Shown one piece after another: positions 13,697 through 20,277 of a stretch of DNA of 32,266 nucleotides; the first letter of the stretch is position 1; each line of letters opens with the position of its first letter. Where the stretch lies: the NCBI GenBank assembly GCA_934777245.1, contig CAKVND010000023.1, forward strand, positions 1 through 32,266, given 5' to 3'. The notes below the pieces were generated by a model. That model did no database searches. It was not told where the DNA came from and saw only the letters and a program-made list of their open reading frames with translations. The position numbers and the translations under genes are program-made. Source of the stretch: an uncultured Candidatus Melainabacteria bacterium (lineage in GTDB: Bacteria; Cyanobacteriota; Vampirovibrionia; Gastranaerophilales; Gastranaerophilaceae).

Positions 13697-14446
13697 TTAT
13701 TTTACAAAAAATGTTGCATTTACGTTCGCGTTAATCTTTACAACTCCGCCGGAAATTGAAGTAGGAGCTGAACCGGCAGCTTCATCTGCAACTGCTGACA
13801 GCATATTTTTTGCCATATAAAATCTTGGAGTGCTTGGGTTGTTTGCACTACAGCTCAAATCAAAAGATTTAATGCCATCTAAAGTAGTTGATAAATTTTT
13901 TGCTACAACACCGGCTCTATTTTTTGCTTTTTGAGTTGCAATTCCCAGCAATTGGTCGCATTGAGCATCATAATTTGAAACGGAGAATTTTAAATTGTCT
14001 ACATTTGTTGCACCCGCTTCAATCGCCTTATCAATCATAGTTCCAACTTTGTCTAAAGATTTTGTATGAACGATAACTCTGTTTGAAACTTCGTATTTAT
14101 CAAGATTTCTTTTGCTTCCGGAATAAGAATAAATAGGAGATGCGCTAAAATCAGATGTTTTTAAATAATCTCCGTTTGTAGTGTTTAACATTGATTTTAG
14201 TGCTGCTAAAACTTTATCTGAAGTTTCTTTATTCAAAATAGTTGCTTTTTGCATTGATTTTGTATCAGAAGTTATTACTGCAAAAGAGATTTCAGCAACA
14301 TCCGGAGCTAATTCTGTATTTGCAGAAGTGCTAACATATATAGTTCCACGTTCAGTTGTATTTTGTTGCGTAATTGCTTGTGTAGAAAGAGTTGCACAGC
14401 CAACTAATAAGCTTAAAGCAGTAATTGTTAATAATGTTTTTTTCAT
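13697..14446 (-). CDS. SIMPL (DUF541) domain lipoprotein
   Basis: This 249-residue exported protein has a lipoprotein-type signal peptide ending LLVGC, with the lipid-anchored cysteine at residue 17. The mature part carries the SIMPL/DUF541 fold: GTIYVSTSANTELAPDVAEISFAV at the start, RNLDKYEVSNRVIVHTKSLDKVGTMIDKAIEAGATNVDNLKFSVSN in the middle, and ATQKAKNRAGVVAKNLSTTLDGI near the end. Family members are periplasmic or outer-membrane proteins of poorly known function, some linked to oxidative or envelope stress. GGAGGGAAAT precedes the ATG. It is a single-gene unit with its own terminator, and the lspA gene that would process its signal lies about 4 kb away. Confidence 0.88.
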   Translation of the reverse strand: MKKTLLTITALSLLVGCATLSTQAITQQNTTERGTIYVSTSANTELAPDVAEISFAVITSDTKSMQKATILNKETSDKVLAALKSMLNTTNGDYLKTSDFSASPIYSYSGSKRNLDKYEVSNRVIVHTKSLDKVGTMIDKAIEAGATNVDNLKFSVSNYDAQCDQLLGIATQKAKNRAGVVAKNLSTTLDGIKSFDLSCSANNPSTPRFYMAKNMLSAVADEAAGSAPTSISGGVVKINANVNATFFVK

Positions 14447-14520
14447 ATTTCCCTCCGTTTATATCATTATAACGAAATAAAAAAGAAATCGTTCATTTTT
14501 TAACAAAATATAACAAACCA

Positions 14521-14549
14521 TTGGACTTTAAGTATGTTTAAAATATAAT
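14521..14549 (+). promoter_or_regulatory. Promoter of the 196-residue coiled-coil protein gene
   Basis: TTGGAC (14521-14526) and TATAAT (14544-14549) are exactly 17 bases apart. The leader of about 28 bases includes GAGGGAG at good spacing to the ATG. Confidence 0.75.
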
Positions 14550-14583
14550 TGTTTTGAAGTAAACCTATGAGGGAGTAACTAAT

Positions 14584-15174
14584 ATGCCGAATAACGAAAG
14601 TGTTGGGAAAAAGATTGTAGAAGCTTTGAAAAAACAAGCAGAAACTATGGATATACAAGAAGAACAAATGGATAGTTTTTCTTCAAATTCTGATGATATT
14701 TTTGCATCATCAGCGCCTGTTCAAGAAGAAGATGATTTCTTTGCAGAACCTGTAAAACCTGCAAAAACAACAAACTTTTTTGATGATATTGAAGAAGAAA
14801 AAGATCCATTCTTTGCAGAACCAAAAACCGTAAGTTCACCAATTCCGGAACCTGTTAGTGAACAATTTGAAATGCCTGCAAATATCACAGTTTTGAAAAA
14901 GTTGATTTCTCAATTGCCAAGTGGTGTTTCAAGACATACCGGTGCTCAAATTATTAAACAAACAATGGAAGCTTTAGGAATTTCTATGAAGAGTGTTTTG
15001 CAAGATGCTCAACAAGTTCAAGAAAACTTAAAAGTTTCTGCAAGAGAATGCCAAGCTTCAATTCAAGAATACAAAAAACAAATTTTGACTCTTGAAAAAC
15101 AATCTCAAAGCTACCAAAAACAATATTCTGCTTTGAATGATTTGATTAGTTTGTTTATTCAAACGACAAAGTAA
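14584..15174 (+). CDS. Acidic coiled-coil protein of unknown function (196 aa)
   Basis: I do not recognise this protein. The N-terminal half (to about residue 95) is acidic and low in order, with a repeated DDFFAEP/DPFFAEP phrase and many Ser, Pro and Glu residues. Residues 95-130 form a more regular segment (NITVLKKLISQLPSGVSRHTG then AQIIKQTMEALGIS). Residues 135-190 are strongly helical and Gln/Lys/Glu-rich, consistent with a coiled coil. There is no signal peptide or membrane helix, so it is probably cytoplasmic. It has its own promoter and a bidirectional terminator. The layout of disordered tail, small domain and coiled coil would suit a scaffold or cell-division/polarity factor, but nothing proves this. 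Confidence 0.72.
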   Translation: MPNNESVGKKIVEALKKQAETMDIQEEQMDSFSSNSDDIFASSAPVQEEDDFFAEPVKPAKTTNFFDDIEEEKDPFFAEPKTVSSPIPEPVSEQFEMPANITVLKKLISQLPSGVSRHTGAQIIKQTMEALGISMKSVLQDAQQVQENLKVSARECQASIQEYKKQILTLEKQSQSYQKQYSALNDLISLFIQTTK

Positions 15175-15199
15175 TTAAAAATAAAAATTCATAATAAAA

Positions 15200-15236
15200 A
15201 AACATTGAAGAGTTTATCTTCAATGTTTTTTTATTT
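15200..15236. terminator. Bidirectional terminator between convergent genes
   Basis: AAACATTGAAGA (15200-15211) and TCTTCAATGTTT (15217-15228) form a perfect 12-bp stem with a five-base loop. A T tract follows on the plus strand and an A tract precedes it, so it can serve both the gene ending at 15174 and the minus-strand gene ending at 15248. Confidence 0.9.
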
Positions 15237-15247
15237 GTTTTTAAAAT

Positions 15248-15700
15248 TTAAATTCCTTCATCACCGGAAGTATCGTCCTCACTTGTTGTCGGTGTCGCAA
15301 CTTTTACTCCCATTGATTCTAAGGCTGCGCGAGCTTTAGGCGCTAATGCCGTATCAGAAAAGTTTTCTAAAATGGTTTGATAGCATTCAATGGCTTCAGG
15401 TTTCATTTCGCGTAATTTATAAATATTACCGGCTTTGTAATAAAGCGGCGCAAGCTCAGTAGAAGATGATACAAGCATTTGGTTATCCAATTTGATTTTA
15501 ATTCCAATCAATGTTTCATTATCTTGTGGAGATAATAACGCACGACCATAAATCTTTTCGGTCAATTTGTCTATATTGTCTGACATTTCAGCAATAGTTT
15601 CTTTAGAAAGTTTTGAAGATTTTTTGGCAGCAGATACATCTAACGAAATTGCTGATAATAGCAAAAATCCCACTAATATTGATAATAAAATTCTTTTCAT
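15248..15700 (-). CDS. Exported TPR-like protein (150 aa)
   Basis: The signal peptide MKRILLSILVGFLLLSAISLDVSA is followed by KKSSKLSKETIAEMSDNIDKL and a helical segment. Then comes a tetratricopeptide-like pair (ELAPLYYKAGNIYKLREMKPEAIECYQTILENF and the shorter ALAPKARAALESMGV). The tail is acidic, ending DDTSGDEGI. TPR units mediate protein-protein contacts, and in exported proteins of this size they often serve envelope assembly complexes. The frame opens four codons earlier with TTG, but I use ATG 15700 because GGAG lies at proper spacing only for it. Transcribed divergently from nagZ. Specific function unknown. Confidence 0.78.
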   Translation of the reverse strand: MKRILLSILVGFLLLSAISLDVSAAKKSSKLSKETIAEMSDNIDKLTEKIYGRALLSPQDNETLIGIKIKLDNQMLVSSSTELAPLYYKAGNIYKLREMKPEAIECYQTILENFSDTALAPKARAALESMGVKVATPTTSEDDTSGDEGI

Positions 15701-15806
15701 TTTATACTCCAATGATATTATTATATCCTATTTCCTTTTTGCTTGCAATGAAAGCAAATTCCTCCATATTAATTATAATAAAAAGTTGATTTTTGTGTTC
15801 AATTAA

Positions 15807-16760
15807 ATGTATGATTGTTTTATGGAAAAATTAATTTATCAAATGTTTATTTTAGGAACCGGTGAAGCTTTAGATGAATCTTTAAAAAAAGGTTTAGGCG
15901 GAGTGATATTTTTCACTAAAGATATTAAATCAAGAGAGCAATTTAAAAGTTTGGTTCGTGATATTAAATCTAAATCACTAATTCCGCCATTTTTATCAAT
16001 TGACCAAGAAGGCGGACGCGTAGAAAGAACCGAAAATATTCACCCGCGTTATTTATCGCCAAGATTTGCATTTCAAGAAGGTGAAAACTTTTTGCATGAA
16101 CAGAGTGAAAAAATTGCACTTGAATTAAAAGATTACGGATTGAATTTAAACTTTGCGCCTTGTGCGGATGTTAATACTAATCCGAATAATCCGATTATTG
16201 GCGAACGCTCGTTTTCATCCAACACAGATGATGTTATAAAGGGCATTAATATTGTATCAGAAGAATTTAGAAAAAATGGAATTATTCCATGTCTAAAACA
16301 TTTTCCCGGGCATGGTGATGCGGATAAAGACAGTCATTTAACGCTCCCTTGTATTGATTTGCCACTAAACAAAATGGAAGAAATACATATTCGTCCATTT
16401 AAAGAAAAAGCTGATATGATTATGGTTGCTCATTTACATTGTACTTGTTTTGATAAGAATGTGATTCCTGCCTCATTAAGCAAAAATGCTGTAGGTTATT
16501 TAAGAAACAATATTGGCTATAATGGCGTTGTTATAACTGATGACATGGTAATGAAAGGTGTTCAAGATTTTGGTGCGGTTGAAGCGTGCATAATGGCAAT
16601 TGAAGCCGGTGTTGACATGTTTATATACAGAAACGCCGATAAAGAAACTATCGAAATTATAGAAGAAGTTATTAAGAGAGTGGAAAATAGTGAGAGTCTA
16701 AAAGAGCGTGTCTTGGCTTCAAATAAACGGATTGCTGAATTAAAAAGTAAATTTTTGTAA
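15807..16760 (+). CDS. nagZ: Beta-N-acetylhexosaminidase, glycoside hydrolase family 3
   Basis: This 317-residue enzyme removes N-acetylglucosamine from muropeptides during peptidoglycan recycling. The GH3 domain begins GGVIFFTKDI and has SIDQEGGRVERT. The hallmark KHFPGHGDADKDSH (residues 164-177) carries the Asp175-Ser-His177 acid/base dyad typical of NagZ, and VVITDDMVMKG carries the nucleophile D245. The length matches single-domain NagZ, with no signal peptide, so it should be cytoplasmic. ATG 15807 lacks a clear Shine-Dalgarno; ATG 15822 (MEKLIYQMF) is a credible alternative start and would match the usual N-terminus better. TATAAT at 15774-15779 is the likely -10. Confidence 0.93.
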   Translation: MYDCFMEKLIYQMFILGTGEALDESLKKGLGGVIFFTKDIKSREQFKSLVRDIKSKSLIPPFLSIDQEGGRVERTENIHPRYLSPRFAFQEGENFLHEQSEKIALELKDYGLNLNFAPCADVNTNPNNPIIGERSFSSNTDDVIKGINIVSEEFRKNGIIPCLKHFPGHGDADKDSHLTLPCIDLPLNKMEEIHIRPFKEKADMIMVAHLHCTCFDKNVIPASLSKNAVGYLRNNIGYNGVVITDDMVMKGVQDFGAVEACIMAIEAGVDMFIYRNADKETIEIIEEVIKRVENSESLKERVLASNKRIAELKSKFL

Positions 16761-16818
16761 ATTTTTATCCGTCAACTAGCAAAAAAAATTATTTACATGT
16801 TTTAGAACAAATGGATGG

Positions 16819-16845
16819 TTGATAAATTCTAAAATATGATATAAT
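16819..16845 (+). promoter_or_regulatory. Extended -10 promoter of the 111-residue protein gene
   Basis: TGATATAAT (16837-16845) is a full extended -10. TTGATA at 16819-16824 is 15 bases upstream, short for a -35, but the extended -10 can compensate. Confidence 0.65.
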
Positions 16846-16869
16846 TAATAAATAAAAGCGAGGTATAAC

Positions 16870-17205
16870 ATGAGTGAAATTAATGGTCCTAAATTTAGTG
16901 TTAATCAAGTAAATTTTAGTGGAGTTCAAAAGCCTCAAGTTGATGTTCCACAACAAGCTCCTGTAGAAGCTGATGCCCCAAAAATTAGTGATTTTTCTGA
17001 TCCGAAAGCAGAAGCTCTAGGTCGTTCAATGTTGTTCAAGGGTGCTGATGATACACAACATGATTTAAAAGTTTTATTAGATAACCCACAAATTGCAGAA
17101 AATTCAGATGACGCATTTGAAACAGCTTTGAAAGTTGCTCAAGATGCAGGAGTTGCAAATCCTTATGAAGAAGCTGCAAATTTTGCGACAACTTCATTAG
17201 GCTAG
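16870..17205 (+). CDS. Small acidic protein of unknown function (111 aa)
   Basis: No family recognised. The N-terminus, with KFSVNQVNFSGVQ, is followed by a Pro/Gln/Val-rich linker (about 19-40) and an acidic helical C-terminal half (SDPKAEALGRSMLFKGADD and ETALKVAQDAGVANPYEEAANF). It has no cysteine, signal peptide or membrane helix. A strong promoter lies 25-50 bases upstream and GCGAGG precedes the ATG, so expression is likely. It converges on the rluA-family gene with 21 bases between stops and no visible terminator. It may be a lineage-specific cytoplasmic protein. Confidence 0.7.
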   Translation: MSEINGPKFSVNQVNFSGVQKPQVDVPQQAPVEADAPKISDFSDPKAEALGRSMLFKGADDTQHDLKVLLDNPQIAENSDDAFETALKVAQDAGVANPYEEAANFATTSLG

Positions 17206-17226
17206 TAGATAGAAACTGTATAAATT

Positions 17227-18123
17227 TTATTTTAGAAAGTTGATAACTTTTTGCAACTTTTCATCCATTGGAATTTCTAGTGCAATTATTTCTCCGTCAA
17301 ACGGGTGCGGAAAATTAAGTTTGTAAGATTCCAAGACTTGTTCATCAGTTTTGATTTTCATTTTCCCAAAGCCGTATAATGTATCGTTATAAACGGGATG
17401 TCCGATACTTGAAAGATGCACTCTGATTTGATGAGTTCTTCCTGTTATCAAATGCACTTCAAGTAAAGTTGCGTCTTTAAATCGTTCAAGCACTTTAATT
17501 TTTGAAATGCTTTCTTTACCGTTTTCTACAATTGCCATTTTGTGCGGTTGATTAGGATTGCGCCCTATTGGTTTATTAATAGTAAATTCATCCTCTTCAA
17601 TAACACCTTTTACAACCGTAAGATATTTTTTTGTCATTTCGCCTTGTTTCATTTTTTCTACAAGGTATTCATGAGTTTTGTTATTTTTTGCAATCATTAA
17701 CAAGCCGGAAGTGTTTCTATCAAGCCTGTGTAAAATCCCACGTCTGAATTCTCCATTAACATCTGACAAATTTTCGCCATATTTATACAAAAGCGCATTA
17801 ACTAAAGTTCCTGTTGTTTCAATTGTTGTCGGATGAGTAAGCATGCCTGAAGGTTTGTTGACGACAAGCATATTTTCATCTTCCCAAATTATATTAAGCG
17901 GAATATTTTCAGGCTCGATTTTAATAACATTTTCCGGAATTTCTACAACGATTTCGTCGCCTTCTTTAACGGAATAAGAAGGCTTGACAGTTTTAGAATT
18001 TACAAGAACTGAGCCTTTTTTTATTTCTGATTGGATTTTAGAACGCGAAAAATCTTGCATATAATCTGCAAGATACGCATCAATTCTTATGTTATCCGTT
18101 AGTTCGTCTATTATTAATTTCAT
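17227..18123 (-). CDS. RluA/RluD family RNA pseudouridine synthase
   Basis: This 298-residue enzyme isomerises uridine to pseudouridine in rRNA or tRNA. An N-terminal S4 RNA-binding domain (residues about 12-60, RIDAYLADYMQDFSRSKIQ...VLVNSK...VKEGDEI) precedes the catalytic domain. There, RRGILHRLDRNTSGLLMIAK holds the catalytic aspartate D135, followed by KKYLTVVKG and the GRTHQIRVHLSSIGHPV motif. S4 plus this motif and length fit RluD-like enzymes acting on 23S rRNA, but RluA-family members cannot be separated safely by eye. The start overlaps the end of lspA by 32 bases and no Shine-Dalgarno is clear, so translation is probably coupled. Confidence 0.94.
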   Translation of the reverse strand: MKLIIDELTDNIRIDAYLADYMQDFSRSKIQSEIKKGSVLVNSKTVKPSYSVKEGDEIVVEIPENVIKIEPENIPLNIIWEDENMLVVNKPSGMLTHPTTIETTGTLVNALLYKYGENLSDVNGEFRRGILHRLDRNTSGLLMIAKNNKTHEYLVEKMKQGEMTKKYLTVVKGVIEEDEFTINKPIGRNPNQPHKMAIVENGKESISKIKVLERFKDATLLEVHLITGRTHQIRVHLSSIGHPVYNDTLYGFGKMKIKTDEQVLESYKLNFPHPFDGEIIALEIPMDEKLQKVINFLK

Positions 18124-18586
18124 TTGTGATAATTATTATAACAATTGCAACAACACTGATATTTATAAAGATATCAGAAATATTAAAAACAGGAAAGTCA
18201 ATAAAATTCAATTTAAAGAAATCTCTTACATATCCGTAAGCAATTCTTTCATACATATTACAAAAAACACCTGCTATTAAAAGTGAAGCCCAAAAAATTG
18301 CAAAAGATGAGGCTTTTTGAATATTTTTTATTAAATAAACAATCATGGCAAGAATTGCAAAGGCTGAAAAACTTATCAAAAAGATTTTTGAGTTTTCTAA
18401 AATATTGAACGCAGCGCCCGTATTTTGGATAAAAATTAGGTCAAAAACAGGATTGCTCGGCATTGTTTCAACACAATTCATCATTATGTTTGAAAAATAG
18501 ATGTCAAAAATAATAAAGAATATTATCGCAACAAAGAGATATGAAATTTTACTTGTCTTTGTCATCTGCTTTTTTAATTCCTTCAT
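18092..18586 (-). CDS. lspA: Lipoprotein signal peptidase (signal peptidase II)
   Basis: This 164-residue polytopic aspartyl protease cuts the signal peptide of lipid-modified prolipoproteins at the inner membrane. It has four hydrophobic helices. Conserved boxes are D28 in helix 1, NTGAAF (55-60), NMYER...YGYVRDF (110-123) and FNISD (134-138). The catalytic aspartates are D122 and D138. The normally conserved aspartate of the NxxDR box is a glutamate here (E113), a conservative change outside the dyad. M1 at 18586 overlaps the upstream gene by 38 bases; ATG 18565 (M8) is an alternative start. It forms an operon with the exported NTF2-like gene and the pseudouridine synthase. The SIMPL lipoprotein in this window is a likely substrate. 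Confidence 0.92.
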   Translation of the reverse strand: MKELKKQMTKTSKISYLFVAIIFFIIFDIYFSNIMMNCVETMPSNPVFDLIFIQNTGAAFNILENSKIFLISFSAFAILAMIVYLIKNIQKASSFAIFWASLLIAGVFCNMYERIAYGYVRDFFKLNFIDFPVFNISDIFINISVVAIVIIIITNEINNRRTNG

Positions 18587-19421
18587 TTACAGTTTTTTGT
18601 TTAACATTAACTCTTGTAATTTGATATCCGTATCCTGTTAAACTTAATTTTATACTTAAATCATTTATATCAGCTTTTGTAATTCCGATAGAGGCGATAA
18701 TATATTCGTTAACATTATCAGTATTTGAGATAAAAAGTCTTTCTAAAATATTATCGTCAGGTAATTTTCTAAACACTTCTTTTGTTTGTTTTTGCGGATA
18801 TTCAACCTTGTCGCTTGCAATAGAAGCTATTGCAATAGAATTTTCCGGAGGAGTAAATTCTAAAGAAGCTGTATATTCTACTCCCGCTTCAATTTCATGC
18901 GGAGCTGTAAGTTTGATATCTAAATCACGCGCATCGCCATAAAGCATTGATGTATTTTCGGAATTTACCGCGTCGTAAGTAACTTTCCATTTGCCATCAA
19001 CTTTTTTTAAATGATAAACGCTGTCAGCTTCACTATGTAATACACCATTCATATTTTTATCAGGAATAATTGCAGATGATGTTTCATCTAAACTTACGAT
19101 TGCGCAGTCATCTTTTATTTCAATATTTTTGATTTTTATACCATATTTAATTTTGTTATATGATTGCCAAACATCTTTTACGATGTCAGAATAAGTTTCT
19201 AAATCAAAGCCATCTGAATTTACATAATTTTTATCATAAGTATTTATAAATTTTTTGAAATTATTTCTGTTTGCATAACGTACTTGAGAATTAAGTAATG
19301 ATTTAACTTCTCGCGTATCGTTATTGAATAAATGCAAATTAAAAACAGGAGTTTTTTCTTCTGCAAAACAACTCGGAGTTAAAAATATTGATAAAAGTGT
19401 GATAAGTATAATTTTCTTCAT
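18549..19421 (-). CDS. Exported NTF2-like (SnoaL/DUF4440-type) protein
   Basis: The protein has 290 residues from ATG 19421, which starts a clean signal peptide (MKKIILITLLSIFLTPSCFA). Upstream extension to 19490 is open but would bury that signal and run into the terminator palindrome. Residues about 35-150 have the look of an NTF2-like fold: VKSLLNSQVRYANRNNFKKFINTY, a long helix, then alternating strands and ...YHLKKVDGKWKVTYDA. The C-terminal half is beta-rich (EIEAGVEYTASLEFTPPENSIAI). Such domains bind small molecules or mediate dimerisation. The function here is unknown, and a periplasmic location is inferred. It overlaps lspA, so expression is coupled to lipoprotein maturation. Confidence 0.75.
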   Translation of the reverse strand: MKKIILITLLSIFLTPSCFAEEKTPVFNLHLFNNDTREVKSLLNSQVRYANRNNFKKFINTYDKNYVNSDGFDLETYSDIVKDVWQSYNKIKYGIKIKNIEIKDDCAIVSLDETSSAIIPDKNMNGVLHSEADSVYHLKKVDGKWKVTYDAVNSENTSMLYGDARDLDIKLTAPHEIEAGVEYTASLEFTPPENSIAIASIASDKVEYPQKQTKEVFRKLPDDNILERLFISNTDNVNEYIIASIGITKADINDLSIKLSLTGYGYQITRVNVKQKTVNEGIKKADDKDK

Positions 19422-19460
19422 ATTGATAGTATACTTTAAAATCAAAATAACATGAATAAT

Positions 19461-19503
19461 ACAAACAAATGAGATGGAAGAAAATTCCATCTCATTTGTT
19501 TGT
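19461..19503 (-). terminator. 19-bp perfect palindrome terminating the upstream minus-strand gene
   Basis: Arms 19461-19479 and 19485-19503 are perfectly complementary over 19 bp around a GAAAA/TTTTC loop (core GAGATGGAA/TTCCATCTC). On the minus strand it lies 27 bases after the gene ending at 19531. The downstream sequence is only moderately T-rich. Confidence 0.75.
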
Positions 19504-19530
19504 ATGTTTTATTTAGGAGTATTTATTTTT

Positions 19531-20079
19531 TTATTTTGCGCTTTCTGCTGCATTATCGGCAGCTTTTTCTGCTGTTTCTTCTACTTTCTTTGCGCCTTCA
19601 CTAACTTCTTTGCTTGCTGTTTCTTCAACCTTTTTTGCTTCTGCTTCATTAGGGCGTAAAGCTTTTTTCATAGCGTTTCTTAAGTCTTTTTTTCTATCAA
19701 AAATTCCCATAAAATCTTTATCTGCAATTTCAAAGGCAGCATCGTTTGATTGTTGCAATTTATCAGCTTTATTTTTAACTTCTTTTAGAGCTTTTTCTGC
19801 TAATTCTTTAGCTTCTTCAGCTGCAGTTTTTGCTTCATTTGCAGCTTTAGCATTTTTGTTACCCAAAGCATATCCGCCCAACATTGCTAAACCTGCAATA
19901 CTAATTGCAGCAAGTGCCTTCATTCCAAGACCGCTTGATGCGGAATTTTTCTTTTCATCAACTGATGGGTCATAAACCATTGGCATAGATGAGTAGTCAT
20001 CTTGTGGTAATTGCATTTCATTTTGTTGTGGTGCTGTCATTGCATAATTTGACATTCCATTGTTTTGAATAGGATCCAT
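19531..20079 (-). CDS. Single-pass membrane protein with Ala/Lys/Glu-rich helical tail
   Basis: In this 182-residue protein, residues 1-50 are polar and low in order, with many Gln, Asn and Pro. One hydrophobic segment (about 53-73, MKALAAISIAGLAMLGGYALG) is followed by a long Ala/Lys/Glu helix. That helix carries KELAEKALKEVKNKA and near-repeats AKKVEETASKEVSEG / AKKVEETAEKAADNA, reminiscent of LEA-like or apolipoprotein-like amphipathic repeats. A short different segment (FMGIFDRKKDLRNAMKKAL) interrupts it. GAAGG precedes the ATG. This composition is known from stress-protective or membrane-surface proteins, but composition-based resemblance is weak evidence. No family assigned. Confidence 0.75.
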   Translation of the reverse strand: MDPIQNNGMSNYAMTAPQQNEMQLPQDDYSSMPMVYDPSVDEKKNSASSGLGMKALAAISIAGLAMLGGYALGNKNAKAANEAKTAAEEAKELAEKALKEVKNKADKLQQSNDAAFEIADKDFMGIFDRKKDLRNAMKKALRPNEAEAKKVEETASKEVSEGAKKVEETAEKAADNAAESAK

Positions 20080-20241
20080 TTTTACCTTCTTTCATATTTA
20101 CTTACTACTTACTTATTACACATTTGATATGCCTATTTAAAACAACTGAATGTCAAAACTTGCTTTATTGTAAAGAAATCGTTACATTATAATGCTAATG
20201 CATTATTTTTTTAACTGATAACTGAAATGGAAAATTAAAAC

Positions 20242-20270
20242 TTGCACCGCTCTATTATATTATGTACAAT
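20242..20270 (+). promoter_or_regulatory. Promoter positioned for a leaderless mutS mRNA
   Basis: TTGCAC (20242-20247) and TACAAT (20265-20270) are exactly 17 bases apart. The predicted start point, seven to eight bases later, falls on or next to the ATG at 20278, and no Shine-Dalgarno is present. Confidence 0.6.
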
Positions 20271-20277
20271 TAGTGGT

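Noticed and set aside
20242..20277. TTG start for MutS
   Set aside because: It coincides with the -35 element, and the added residues are not MutS-like.
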